Source: Amorphochlora amoebiformis (lineage: Eukaryota; Cercozoa; Chlorarachniophyceae). Taken from it: DNA of 64,000 bases. The position numbers and the translations under genes are program-made. Shown here piece by piece: positions 1 to 54,916 of the stretch (the stretch's first letter is position 1; every line of letters starts with the position of its first letter). The notes below the pieces were generated by a model. That model worked only from the letters and a program-made list of their open reading frames with translations, did not search any database and was not told the origin of the DNA. The stretch spans positions 62,001-126,000 of the forward strand of contig BAAHQB010000290.1 in assembly GCA_054601695.1 (NCBI GenBank), given 5' to 3'.

Positions 1-6209
<6,209 letters not shown>

Positions 6210-7042
6210 GGCTGCACGTCCAGTTGGAATTTGATCGATCGCGCAGAACCCCACTTTCGCAGTCTTTCGCAATCTTTCGCAATCTTTCGAAATGAGATGA
6301 TACCTCATCTTGGCAACGATTCTCTCTTAATACTAAAATTAGTGCCATTAAATATCGTTCAACCTCCCGACTACATTCACTACTGAGTCTGAAGAGAATA
6401 GACTCTCCGTTTCCTTGAAGGAAATCGAGGAATTCCATTTTGAAGCTTAAGGAAAAGAAATATAATAAAATATTGGTATCGGCCGAGAATATTATAAGGA
6501 AAATTGCTCATAAGTTTGTATTAAGGAATTGCTTGTTCCATTTTCCATGTCTTTATCCTACATTTAATACTTTGAACTCCCTTTCACTAGAGGTCAATGG
6601 AATCATCCAAAATAGGTGTGGAGTCGGGTGGGACGGAAGTGCAAACGATACAAATAGAAAGATATGTACTCCGAGTCTCAGACACACGTGTAGACCCGAT
6701 GACGAGTATTGATAGGATTGAGTCATAACCACCAATTGAAGGACGGAAGGGAGAGAGCGGATGGGCAAAATTGGAGAGGGAGAGGATAGGAAGAAAAAGA
6801 GAGAATGGCAGAGGAAAAGAAAAAGAAAAGAGATTGCATGGGAGGATAAAGAGGGGGAGGTAAGAGAGGTGGCGACACTGTTTTTTTTAACATTTCAAAA
6901 CAATATTCTTGCTCATATATATTGTATTTTTATAGGATGGTAATTGTAATACTAATATTGATATGTCACGTTGTATCATAATAACCTTATAATACTATAT
7001 TATTATTATGTATAAATATATATATATATATATATATAGGTG

Positions 7043-7076
<34 letters not shown>

Positions 7077-7120
7077 TACACGTACATGTATATATATATA
7101 TATATGTAATATTATAAATA
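6210..7120. other. 5' flank of gene A, no gene recognised
   Basis: Moderate-complexity sequence upstream of the gene A start. A decamer close to CTTTCGCAAT is repeated three times in tandem at about 6256-6288, within 80 bp of the start codon, and could be a promoter element. A purine-rich stretch lies at 6750-6865. From 7015 on there are (TA)n tracts. No exon-like segment with convincing splice signals was seen. Confidence 0.6.
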
Positions 7121-7126
7121 TAATAT

Positions 7127-8253
<1,127 letters not shown>

Positions 8254-8294
8254 TATAATTCATCATATGCTAGTATATCATAGTATAATGATTA

Positions 8295-8336
<42 letters not shown>

Positions 8337-8419
8337 GTATATATATGTATATATATCATAGTATGTATCTACTAGTATATACTAATAATACTATGCATCT
8401 TACACTAATGATATTTATT

Positions 8420-8452
<33 letters not shown>

Positions 8453-8639
8453 GTTATATATATATATATATATCGTGATATATATATATATATATATATA
8501 TAATAGTATATATCTACTAGTATAGTGTATCTAAGATGGTGGTTCTGATTTATATCTAGTATATATAATATTACACACACACACATATATATATATATCA
8601 TAGTATGTAGAACTAGAGAAGTGTATATACCAAGATATA

Positions 8640-9891
8640 CAGACCTTAACCCTCTATGAGGTCAAGCAGGGCAACCTTAATCATGTAACATAAATACTGT
8701 AACATTACTGTTACATACATAAAGTACTAATCAGTAGTAGTCGATGACTCAGTCGGTAATCAAGGTAATGCTAATTAGAAATTTATAACTATGTCAGCGT
8801 GATGTATATACTAGATTATTTGGATTATTCTGTGACAATCTAGACAATAAAGAATATAAGAGTATAATCTACTCAGAATCTAGTAATATTATCACAGAAG
8901 ATATTCAGATATTCTCCCGGCGATTGATGATTGAGCTGTATATCTAGATATCTATCCGATACTAGTATATCATGTAATATTAAACATTGTAAAGTGACTT
9001 GTCACTGAAAGTACTATCCAGACAAGCCTAGAAGCTAGGAATTATCTTAGATATATATCTGGTAGGTACGGGTACAGTCTAGACAGTTCAATCGGATCAG
9101 ACGTCTAGGACGTCTAGGACATATCTAGATATCTACTAATTGCTGGTGTTAGACACCACTACCAGACAAGCAAGACTGACTCGCATCATTGAATCATACT
9201 ACTACTACTAGACTAGACTAGACTCAGTGGACTAGCTAGTCATATAGCCTGATTCTCTAGATTCTCTAGATTCTGGTATCTAGATCTAGTATCGATCTGC
9301 AGAGTCTAGGACGGTAGAACAGTAGAAGTGGCTAGCTAGACTAGAAGTAGACTAGTATATACATATACATATATATATAGCTAGCTAGGTAGACTCTATA
9401 CACTAGTACACTAGATACAGGTGAATCTATTTCATAAAAGTCATATATTAATTTGTATGAATGTATGCATACAATTATACAGTCAAGAATTCTGTAGATA
9501 CTGCGGAGAGTTGACTAAGGCTAGATCACTGATGTTATATTACTGAAAAACGGTGCTAAGACTAGAAGATGCAATGGACAGCTGGCTTGAAGATAGGCCT
9601 TTCAGACCTTACGATCCGATAGGGGGATATAATATAGATAATAATTCTCCTCAGCACGTGTTGTGTTTCGTCTAGATCGTGTAGATATTAAGACTCGAGT
9701 AGTAAGACTTTCTCGTGCCATTTCTAGATTGAAAACTCTGTTAAATTAACTACAATGGCCATGGATTCGAAGGAAACCGAAAAAAAAAAATAAATTAAGG
9801 AATTCATTTGTTCGCTGTTACCTACTCGAACAGAAATTCGCTCGTTGCAAAACTAGGTTGAAAACAAAGTATGAGCGAACTTTGTTAGACT

Positions 9892-9986
<95 letters not shown>

Positions 9987-10080
9987 CTTAAATATTATTA
10001 TATCTTCTATACCTTTTTCTTTTTTTCACTCCCTATCTCATCTCTTTTTTTTTTTTTTATTTTTTCTTCACTCTTTCCGA
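8640..10080. other. CTAG-rich spacer downstream of gene B
   Basis: Non-TA sequence with a strong excess of CTAG/TAGA words (CTAGA, ACTAG, TCTAG), densest at 8930-9420. The remainder (9420-9880) is unremarkable and 10010-10110 is T-rich. No exon-like sequence seen. Two similar blocks lie in the other 3' spacers of this window. Confidence 0.6.
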
Positions 10081-10262
10081 AGTTAAATGATTAGACATCT
10101 ATTTTTTTTTTTGAGATTCTAGACGTCCTTGAACGAGAAGAAACAAAAAGCGACGAGAAGAGACAAAAGGAGTGTACATGTGCAAGGCGCATGTAGAGAT
10201 TATAGCTCTGAAAAAGGCAAGAAGAGACTCGCTGTTAGGCAGAAAGTCTTTGATATGCTGTG

Positions 10263-19790
<9,528 letters not shown>

Positions 19791-20160
19791 GGGAACGGGA
19801 GTGGGGGGGGGGTTCAATGGCTGAAGGAGGCGCGGAAGTGTGTGGAAATCGGGTCTTTGACCAAACGGCACGAAGGAGATGAAGTTTTATTGCGTACCCA
19901 CTTCTCTTAATTGGCTGGCCAGTGGCCAGATTAAGACCAAATTGCCCAAGTTGAAGCAGTTTTCTCTTGATGTCTCGTTAAAAAAAAAGTGACAGGTTCA
20001 CTTGTCACGAGAAAGCGTGACCACGGTGATGTCACAGACTCATCACTACGTGATCTAGATCCCGTATAAATAAATATGTGCCGAAGAAATAATTCTGTTT
20101 TTGTCGTGCTAGCTGGAGCTGTGTGAGCGGGCAGCAGCGCACCCGAGAGCATTACGGATC
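19791..20160. promoter_or_regulatory. Bidirectional promoter region between genes B and C
   Basis: A 370-bp spacer between two divergent start codons (B at 19790, C at 20161), with no long (TA)n. TATAAATA lies at 20065-20072, about 90 bp before the AP-1 mu start. Upstream are several GTGAC/GTCAC half-sites (19990-20035, e.g. GTGATGTCAC) and a palindromic GGCTGGCCAGTGGCCAG at about 19912-19928. Promoter function is inferred from position. Confidence 0.55.
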
Positions 20161-29302
<9,142 letters not shown>

Positions 29303-30528
29303 CCATCATAACCTAGATAATCATCACCTATACCTGGATGAGTCACCGCCTGCTATATGGATTCTTCCAAAGTTTCTAGGTACCAACTACACCGACTGTA
29401 CGTCAGCTTGATGTGGAAAGCCAGCACCCGCAGATCTTCGTACTTGTTATAGACATTACTGGATCGATTAAGGCGCGGTGTGTGGGTTTAATTCATTTAA
29501 ATTCGATTATTCGATTTTAAGTTACTCCTCGACTTGCTAGACTTACGTCTAGGTACGTAGCTAGGTAGCTTATAAATCTACTAGATGTCTAGGATGTAGC
29601 AGCAGAAGCTAGTCACTGTAAGTCAGTGAGTGGTAGCTCGGTAAACCTCTGTGACACTACGTACTGGACTATTTCATTATCTAGATTATCTATATTCTAG
29701 ATATTACTAGATTACAGATCTACTAGATCTACTAGATCTACTAGATCTGTAAATACAGTAGATACTAGATCTGGTTAGATGAGTTACTGGCAGTTAATTA
29801 CTTGAATTCTATAAAGTATAAGCTATACCTCCTAGACCTCTGTCTCGTCCGTAGACATACTGGACGTGGCACTGATCGGAATAGTATCTAGACCGTATGA
29901 TCATCAATGTACTACTACTACTAGTACTAACATAAAACACTAGATCTACATGTAGTAGATATCGATATACCAGATATCTATAACTTCCCAGACTCCAGAG
30001 ACTTTCGACTAGTCGGAACTCGATCGTTGTCCGCGATCATCAATGCTAAACATAAACTTGGGTTAGTAGCGCATCAAAATATAACAGGTGGTAACCACTT
30101 GACAGGATGACACCTAATGATCTTTCCCGGATGCCTGCGCACACTTCAATTTCGAATCTCAGCATAACCGCGCCCAAATAGTTGGGTTTGTGCAATTACA
30201 GCGTCAAAGATGATTGATGTAGTGTGTCGAATATAGCATCCGTGATGCGGATATGTGAAGACTTCTGGTGCGTTTGATCCAAAGTCCATATCTCTAGTAT
30301 CTATGTTTTGCTCTCCTCTCCGTCTTTTTGAGTTGGATAGTCCATCTACCGTTGAAAATGACACGTGAATTCTAACATTATAAACAAGGTTTAACTCGAA
30401 GAACAAAAAGTTCACGTGAGAAGAAGGAGGAAAACAGAATACGTTACCCTGAAAACAGAGAAATGAGAGAGTAGAGAGAATGGACTATCAGAAAACATTC
30501 GCCTAGGCCAGATAATGATCGCATCCCT
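29303..30528. other. CTAG-rich spacer between convergent genes C and D
   Basis: No gene recognised with confidence. 29460-30010 is strongly enriched in CTAG-containing words, including tandem CTACTAGAT at about 29715-29750. 30146-30415 holds an 89-codon minus-strand open frame with a protein-like composition (ending YAEIRN) but no recognised start or partners. It may be 3' UTR of gene D or a chance frame. Confidence 0.55.
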
Positions 30529-44264
<13,736 letters not shown>

Positions 44265-44375
44265 ATGAATTTTGCGGCTCAGGCGCTCAAGAAGATCCCC
44301 AATGGTTACTGTGTGCAATATAAGATGTATATATATATATATATGTATGTATATATAAATATACATACATACATA

Positions 44376-44409
<34 letters not shown>

Positions 44410-44432
44410 GACATATCAATATACCGTACATA

Positions 44433-44489
<57 letters not shown>

Positions 44490-44610
44490 GTATGTATACA
44501 TATATTCTATATAAATATATATATGTATATGTACATATATATATATATATATATTTATGTATGTATGTATTTACATACATATGTATACATCTATATATAT
44601 ATATACATGT

Positions 44611-44670
<60 letters not shown>

Positions 44671-44817
44671 GATATATTTATATACATATATATATATATA
44701 TATATAATATAATATAATATATAATATATGTATATTTACATATATAGATATATGTATGAATACACATATAGACATATACACACATATACACATATATTTA
44801 TGTATATATTACATATC

Positions 44818-44848
<31 letters not shown>

Positions 44849-45013
44849 CATATATGTATATATATATATACACATATATTTGTAGAAATATATACATCTA
44901 AGACAGAATCTCTAGCTCACTATATACACATTTAAATGAATATGCATAAGCGTGTTGTAGCACATATATACATTATATATATATATATATACATATATGC
45001 ATGTATATATATA

Positions 45014-45061
<48 letters not shown>

Positions 45062-45111
45062 TCAAATGTATACATGCATCTTACACACACATACACACAC
45101 ACACATATATT

Positions 45112-45145
<34 letters not shown>

Positions 45146-45577
45146 CATATATATACATTCATACAGGAGTGAAATCCCGGCTAGCAGGCGGTATTTTCAG
45201 CGCATCCGAGATGGACGCCCGCCTCGCTACCTTGCGCGACTATATGGGGTACCCACTCACAAGAACCTAATACCCAAGCGACCCCAAGCTATCCCGAGCT
45301 AGCCTAACATACCTCAAGATATCCAGTCGGCCCTGAGCCCAAACATAGTGTAGAGCTAGCTATACGTGTCGGTCAAGGTTTGTGTTCTTAGGGTAGAATT
45401 AGAAGCGGATTTGCGCTACTAATGGTTGCTTTCAAGACGCTTTCAAGGCTTTGTACGGTTGGGGTAGAATTTATGGGCAGATGTACGGTAGTTATAGGTT
45501 GCTGTACTAGACTTCGTACCGTTAGGGTATTTATGGGGTGCTCTATTAGGCTCGTACGGTTACGCACACCCACACAC

Positions 45578-45637
<60 letters not shown>

Positions 45638-45865
45638 GTATTTATGCACATGTGTGTATGCATGCAATGTCTAATGTCTATGCACACATATACAGATATA
45701 CATACATATATATACATATACACTTACACATACATACATATATACACATATACACATATAAATAAATATACATATGTATAATATATATATATATATATAT
45801 ATATATGTGTATATATATATATATATATTTATATATATGTATATATGTATTTACATATACAATAT

Positions 45866-45933
<68 letters not shown>

Positions 45934-46033
45934 ATATTATTTATATACTGAATATGATGTGATACATTTATATTTAGAAAAAATGATCTCGATGCTACTC
46001 TCCTGACATCCTACCATAACATCAATTACTTTT

Positions 46034-46071
<38 letters not shown>

Positions 46072-46853
46072 GCGTAATATTATTTATATACTGAGTATGA
46101 TGTGATATATTTATATTTAGAAAAAATGATCTCGATGCTACTCTCCTGACATCCTACCATAACATCAATTACTTCTCCATATATATATATATACATACAC
46201 GTAATATTATTTATATACTGAGTATGATGTGATATATTTATATTTAGAAAAAATGATCTCGACGCTATTCTCCTAACATCCTACCATAACATCAATTACT
46301 TCTCCATATATATATATATACATACACGTAATATTATTTATATACTGAGTATGATGTGATATATTTATATTTAGAAAAATTGATCTCGACGCTATTCTCC
46401 TAACATCCTACCATAACATCAATTACTTCTCCATATATACATATACACACACGTAATATTATTTATATACTGAGTATGATGTGATATATTTATATTTAGA
46501 AAAATTGATCTCGACGCTATTCTCCTAACATCCTACCATAACATCAATTACTTCTCCATATATACATATACACACACGTAATATTATTTATATACTGAGT
46601 ATGATGTGATATATTTATATTTAGAAAAAATGATCTCGATGCTACTCTCCTGACATCCTACCATAACATCAATTACTTCTCCATATATATATATATATAC
46701 ATACACGTAATATTATTTATATACTGAGTATGATGTGATATATTTATATTTAGAAAAAAGGATCTCGATGCTACTCTCCTGACATCCTACCATAACATCA
46801 ATTACTTCTCCGGGTCGCAAGTCTATTTGGAACATATACTTATACGTACATAC

Positions 46854-46896
<43 letters not shown>

Positions 46897-46948
46897 TACA
46901 TACATATGTATGTATGTATACATATACATACATATATATATATATATA

Positions 46949-46982
<34 letters not shown>

Positions 46983-47089
46983 CATATTTGAATTGAATAT
47001 CTATTTATGTATATCCAATGCATAATATTGTATATAGGTTTGATAGTATATATATATATATAAATATCTATCTGTATATATATATTATA

Positions 47090-47121
<32 letters not shown>

Positions 47122-47125
47122 TATA

Positions 47126-47162
<37 letters not shown>

Positions 47163-47436
47163 ATACACATAGGATGTCTTGACAGTCAAGACGTGGGATG
47201 TCTTGACAGTAACAAAGGTCTAACTTACACGCACTCTCTTGACAGCCAAGCTCTGGCATTGGGCGTATGGGTGTCTTAACAGTCAAGAAGTGGGGTGTCT
47301 TGACAGCCAAGAAGTGGGTGTCTTAATCGTCAAGACATGGGATGCCTTGATAGTCAAGACGTGGGATGTCTTGACAGTCAAGACGTGGGATATCTTGACA
47401 GTATATCTATATATATATATATATATATATTATATA

Positions 47437-47467
<31 letters not shown>

Positions 47468-47482
47468 ATACATACATATATG

Positions 47483-47513
<31 letters not shown>

Positions 47514-47657
47514 TGGATGTCTTGACAGTGAAGACGTGGGATATCTTGACAGTCAAGACGTGTGATGTCTTGACAGTCGAGACGTGGAATGTCTTGACAG
47601 TTACAAAGGTCTAACTTACACGGACTCTCATGTATATATATATATATATATATATAC

Positions 47658-47690
<33 letters not shown>

Positions 47691-47841
47691 CATATATATA
47701 TATATACATATATCATATTGAATCTATTTATGTCTATCCAATACATATATTGTATATAGATTTCTGTACTGTGGTTTTGGTCGTCCCTATGGGCTTGTGG
47801 TCACCCAAGATAAGGTGCAATATGTATAAACACATATTACG

Positions 47842-47880
<39 letters not shown>

Positions 47881-47894
47881 GTGTGTGTGTGTTC

Positions 47895-47962
<68 letters not shown>

Positions 47963-48007
47963 TAATATATATATATATACAAATACATATATATATATAT
48001 ATGTGTA

Positions 48008-48046
<39 letters not shown>

Positions 48047-48564
48047 GTATACATCCATATATCTAACTATATCAATATAACTCGTCACAAGTATAATCCC
48101 GCATATAGCATACGTATGTATATAGCATTCGTATGTACATGTGTGTATTAATATAAGTGACTTTGGGTTGTGTATGTAGGCAAGCACTATCTCCGCGAAC
48201 ATTGACTATGGACAACCATACCGTCGCTCTTACGGAGAGGTCATCCTAGCCCTCACATACACCCTTACATTTGGCTTGAGCCTTAGGATTAGGGCTAGAC
48301 TTACGCTTAGGGGTAGGATTAGCCTTACTGTTAGGGCTAGAAGAATGATTTTTGTCAAGGTTAGAGTTGAGAGTTAGAGTTTGGAATAGCTGTCTGGTGA
48401 GAGGGAATAGGTTAATGTTGTGTGTTGAGTTTGGTGTTGATGAGGGTTAGTGTTAGGGTTCTTTGGAATGATACGCGGGGGTATTGTGGGAATAAGAAGG
48501 GGAATATCGGGTTGTGTTTATTGGACACATTTAAAATGTACATTGCAATTATATTTATATATAT

Positions 48565-48604
<40 letters not shown>

Positions 48605-48618
48605 GTACATATTAATAT

Positions 48619-48654
<36 letters not shown>

Positions 48655-48731
48655 TAATATAAAATTCACATATATACATTCATATATATGTATATATATA
48701 TACATATATATACATATATATATATTTATAC

Positions 48732-48770
<39 letters not shown>

Positions 48771-49724
48771 AATATATATACATATACATATGTACATATA
48801 TATTGTAACATATAACTATGGGTTAGCTTTGGGGTTAGGGTTAGGGTTAGGGTTCGGGTTAGGGTTAGGAATTAGGTAAATATATATGATATGTATATAT
48901 ATATGTACATATATGCATATATATATATATATATATGCATATATGTATGTATATACAGACGGACAACATAGTCTATACCGACTGGAAAAAGGATAACTTC
49001 TACACAGCCGTAACACCCAAACCCTAACCCTAACCCTAACTCTAACCCTAACCCTAATCCTAACCCTAAATATTGAAGCGACATGCAGAAGCCTAAGGGT
49101 GTCCGTAAGTGTAAAGCTTAAAGCTTAGCATAGCAAATGCTAAGGATACGTACGTTAGCTTAAGTGCAAGACCATCGATTCGCCTAACCTACGAAAGTCT
49201 GTGAATTCGCCTAATATACGAAAAGCTGTGTATTCGCCTAACAAAAAACAGGAGAAGCTATTTCCGCGAATACACATGTAGCTATGACTAAAAACTAGTT
49301 CGAGAATGGCTATCAATTCAACCGGTTTCCACGCGAAAGGCTATCGATTGAGCTTACACACTAAAGGGTATCAATACGGCTAACACACGAAAAGCGATAA
49401 ACACGCCTAACACAGGTTCGCGAGCTGGTAGTCAAGGACCTTAAGGCTGAAGGCAAAAAAATCCGTCTTGGCATTGGTATTTCACACCCTCAGACCCAAA
49501 CTCAATCCCAAAATCCAAAACCCAAGCCAGAAAAACAAAATCCACATCTGAGCCGAAAAAATTGAACCCTGAGGTTAAGCATAAGGGTAAGATTACGGTC
49601 ACTGTAGAGCACGATTCCATGAGCATAGAGCGGTCTGAGAAGCTGGAGGACTTTGTCCCTGAGTGTAAGGTTAGAGCTATTCTCATAAACATTTGGGGCT
49701 ATTCATGCATAAACATACGTATAC

Positions 49725-49767
<43 letters not shown>

Positions 49768-50417
49768 AATGTATATATGTATATATATTTATGTATGTAT
49801 ATATATATGTATATATGTATGTATATGTATATATATATATATATTATACCTCCAAATGTATATACATATATATATATTTATATATACATATATACATATA
49901 TATGTGTATATATATATAATATATATATACCGGTGTATCGTTGGGAAGCCCTTGCCAGAAGAACTTGTAACCGCCATCCACCAGAGTCCCCACATCACTG
50001 CGACGAGTCTCAGTAAGAGCGGCCACTCCAATCCTCAGACGAGCCAAATCTTTTGCGATCAAGGCAGTACGACGAATAGCGAGAGAAGACTTACTTTCAA
50101 CTGGTTCCAGCATAGTCCGCACGTTCCACGTCGCCACCAAGAGTTTGTCAACCAACATCTTACGATGTTACAAACAAGAGTGCTTTGCTTGCTCTGTTTC
50201 GCGCCAGAGCTTATTGAAAATTTGTTTAGAGAGGGCAATAGCTTGCTACCACAACCCTCTATACACCTGAGATCTGAATGCGACTTCCCGAAGAAAGATA
50301 TGCACACAGAGGGATACTCAAGGTGTTTGTCTAATTCGTAACACACTCAAAAGAGAGTGACAGAGCCAGGTATACCGCGTGGAGGTTTAGACAACATACC
50401 CATACATATATACACAC

Positions 50418-50457
<40 letters not shown>

Positions 50458-51284
50458 TTTGTGTGTGTGCGTGAATGAGGGTACATCTGTAGCATCTTCA
50501 AATATGTATGCATATGTACGGATTTATACATACATATATATATATATATATCAGTTACATATATATACACATGTATTGTTAAATACATATTTCACAGATG
50601 ATTATATATATTTTATAGTTTTAGTTTATATACATATATATGTATATATATATGCATATATTATATATGTATCTATTCTTTAAATTTTTATAATATTACA
50701 GTTTTAAATTATATTATATATATATGTATGTATATATATATATATATATTATACATTTATATTCATTTCGTGTAGGGTAATACGGTTGATGTAGGTGTGC
50801 CGACCATGCACATCAGGTCCCATCCGTATCCCTCTTAACATTACCCCAAACCTAACCCTAACCCCAGCCTTAACCTCAACCCTTAAGCTATTTCCCAAAT
50901 CCCATGCAAAGACAAGCATAATGCAGAATGATTAAGTCTGAAGAAGAAATTCAGCTGATTAAAAACGGTAATCAAACAACTGTTTTTTCCCTAAAACTAT
51001 CCCTAACCATAGCCCGACATCCTAACCGTGCTATAATCCTAAACCCTAACCCGAAGCCCAACCCTTATAATTCCAACGTCGCGATTAATTCTAAACCCAC
51101 GACTTAAAAATCGTTCAAAAGCGAGGTCTAAGCATATTCTTAGGCGCAAGAATCGCTGATATAGGTGGGGCTGCGTGTGTTGAAGCTATAGATGAAGGCA
51201 TCAAACCAAACCCGATGTCTAACTCTTAACCTAACCCGTCGACCAGTGTGCAAACCTCATTGCTAAACTATCATGTTATGTTTG

Positions 51285-51332
<48 letters not shown>

Positions 51333-51413
51333 TTTACGTATATGTGTGTGTATAAATGTTTGTTCGATGTCTCCTCTCGTGTACTTAACAAGCAAACATG
51401 GCATTTCACATGC

Positions 51414-51452
<39 letters not shown>

Positions 51453-52681
51453 ATATATATAATATATATATATATATAATATATATGTGTGTGTGTATAT
51501 ATATGTATACACATATATATATATATATATACATGTTTGCAAATATTAAGTGGTAATATGATGACTACATCAGGTGCAAGTTATATATACATACACACAT
51601 ATATATATATATATAATGTATATATATATATATATATGTATGTATTATATTGATATACCCTAACCGTAAGCCTAGGCCTGAGCCTACACCCAAGCCTAAG
51701 TCTAAGCCCAATAATTTAAACCTAAGCCAAAGCCTAAGCCTAAGCCTAAGCCTGAGGTAACTGAAGGTGTACCGGAGCACGAAGTCGCTCTCCATTCCAC
51801 TCAAGCCATGGTAAAAGTCCTAATCCTAATCATATTCCTTGCAAACCAACCGCAGACCAATCCTAGCCCCAAACTTAGCAACACCCTAACGCTAATTCAG
51901 ATCCGAGAAATCGCCAAAATCTCTCCTGACATCGAACTCATGGACACATGGACCTGGGTAGCACTACTACCTCCTAATAAATCGAATCTTGGGGCTATGT
52001 TGTGTTTACGGCCATGACTAAGTCTAATGGTAGCGGTAACAACCATAGTTCCAATCGGGCATCAACACGGATGGCGCTCATAACCCGGTGACAACCCGCA
52101 AGATTGAAAAGGGAGATATCCTCAGCCTCAACTGCTTTCCAAGTACTGACAAACGATACCTTTAAGAACAAAATCTTAACAACAACAACCCTACACCCTA
52201 ATCTTCACGACAGAAAGCTCCAGCCCTTACCACAGGCCCAACGGTCTCACGCTTACCAACTTATCTAAATGCCTAGCCCTTATCTAAATAAATGCCTACC
52301 CCTTCCAAATGCATCCGGTCGGTCTTAGGCGAAACCACCCGAAAATAGACACATCCAGACGGTTTTTCCTCTGTGGAAATTAGACATTTCTACCAGAAAT
52401 CGAAAACAACAATAGCCTACCCCATCCTCACATGCTTACCCTTCCACAATAAAGCAGCTACCCAAATCCCCTTACCCTTATCCAAGGCCTCGCATACCCC
52501 TTATCCTAATCATGAAGCCTAAGCCTTATATTAGCAATCAAGCCTAGCCATGAAGCCTAAGCCTTATATTAGCCATCAAGCCTAGCCATGAAGCCTAAGC
52601 CTTATATTAGCCATCAAGCCCAGTTCATGAAGCCTAATCCTAAGCCTAAGCAAAGAGAATACACACAAACACACACACACG

Positions 52682-52712
<31 letters not shown>

Positions 52713-53088
52713 CAATATATACATGTATATATTTATATATATATATATATACATATATTTATATATAATATATATAAAATGGATAACCTCAGTGATTGCC
52801 GGGTATTATACTGCGCTGGAGAGGACACTGTTTTTCGATTCGTGCTCGGATGCTTCCATCAAGATTTGGGAGGTACCATCTGGGAACTTAGATGCTAAAA
52901 CTAAGATATGGGACTTGACATCTGGCAGTTTAGCTGTGGGGGGGTAAGGTCTGGGAGATAGAATCTGGGATGTGATTGGAGTAGGATATGTGAGATTAGG
53001 TCGTCGAGAGGGGAGGAAGGGGGAAAGAGAGGGACAGGGGAGAACATGTGTGTGTGTATGTATATGTATATATATATATATATATAAA

Positions 53089-53122
<34 letters not shown>

Positions 53123-53137
53123 TATATATAATATACA

Positions 53138-53178
<41 letters not shown>

Positions 53179-53180
53179 CA

Positions 53181-53211
<31 letters not shown>

Positions 53212-54178
53212 TATATATATGATATGTATTGAATATATATATATATATAATATTATATAGATATACAGATCCCCAATAACTCTTTAGGCAAACTGCGAGG
53301 TTCACCGGCGCGGAATCGAGCTCCTCAAGGCAACACGAACCCTGCCCCTAACACAATCATGAAATCAACTCAAACTATTCCAACCCTTCTAAGCCTAAGT
53401 CTAACCCAAGCTTAACCCTATTCGTAGCCTGGCAACCGTTGCGGAGACATCGCTAGGGAACTTAATGAGATCTTCGCATCAAAGGGTACCTTTCTCCCCC
53501 CAATTTACCCGTAGGCTGGCCTAAAACTAAACTTATGCTAGCCTTCGCATAGTGCCGTAGATTAGCCGTAGATAAGCTTAGATTAGCTTAGATTAGCTTC
53601 ATATTAGGCTTAATTAACCTTAGATTAGCCTTCATTAGCTTAGATAGCCTTGATTAGCGTCAGAATAGCCTTAGAATAGCCCTAGATAGCCTTAGATGAG
53701 CGTGGTGCATGTTTTATGGACATGTATAAACATGTAACATATATACATTTAATATATATATATATATATATATACATATTTATATATTATATATCTATGT
53801 TTTTCATATATATACATATGTATATCCATATATACATTTATACACATTGTGGGTTTCGGATAAGGGCTACGGCTTAACGAGTTTGTTTTTTTGGTGAGTT
53901 TGTAAGGATAGATAGCTATTGAGGAAACACCTGCGGTAGTTGATATTGCGAACAATTATCAAGTCAATGCATGTCTTGTGAGGACATAGAGTTAGTGAGG
54001 AGAGTGTGTCTTTTGAGCATAATTGACTGGAATAGGGGTGAAATGATGAATTGAAGTGTATGGATTAGAGTATAATTGAATTGGTGGTGAGGATACCTAT
54101 CAACCAGATGTCTTTTTTGGTTGTTTTGCAGGTCTCCTTCAGTACAGAACCTTTGGCTATGGGTATGTGCATGTGTCT

Positions 54179-54220
<42 letters not shown>

Positions 54221-54868
54221 TTATATATAAATATATAAATATATATATATATATATGTATATATGCATACATACATATATATACATATATATATATATAT
54301 AAATATATACATAAGTGTATATATATATATGTGTGTGTGTTTGCAATATAAAAAAAATTGAAATTACATATACAGATCTAGGTAAGTATATATAAATACA
54401 CATGCAACTATATGCATATAGATATACATTTATGTGCAAAATATCTAGTGTGTACATATATGTATATGCAAATATAAATATTTTACATGTAGAACACAAG
54501 TATTATAAGAAATACAAACAAATCTATATATATATATATATATATATGCGTATTTATATACATATGTATAGCATACATATGTGTGGATATATAATATAAC
54601 ATACAAATGTATATATATATATATATATATATTACACACACATATATATATATATGTTATATATGTATGTATGTATTGTAATGACATCGGACATTGGACG
54701 TGACATGTGCATATACATACATATATATATATATATATATATTATATGTATATATTATATATATATATCCATATGTATATATATATATATATATATTATA
54801 TAAATATGTGTGAATAAACTTTGCAAATATTGAAATATAATAATATAACAGTATACATAGATATATAT

Positions 54869-54916
<48 letters not shown>

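Noticed and set aside
48826-49072. A true chromosome end (telomere)
   Set aside because: The TTAGGG-type runs are short, degenerate, in both orientations and inside introns of an intact gene.
49416-49669. Apparent -1 frameshift at a run of A (GAAAAAATTG, 49554-49564) joining two coding-looking frames
   Set aside because: Alignment of the creatinase blocks shows a normal 131-nt GT-AG intron (49477-49607) that removes this stretch and restores frame.
51808-52014. 69-codon plus-strand frame as a separate small gene
   Set aside because: It runs through a creatinase intron and exon 13; the coding part belongs to creatinase.
52793-52965. WD40-like repeats ([25 protein letters not shown])
   Set aside because: The first belongs to the end of creatinase exon 15 read into its intron; the others are degenerate intronic copies of that junction. 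No WD protein is supported.
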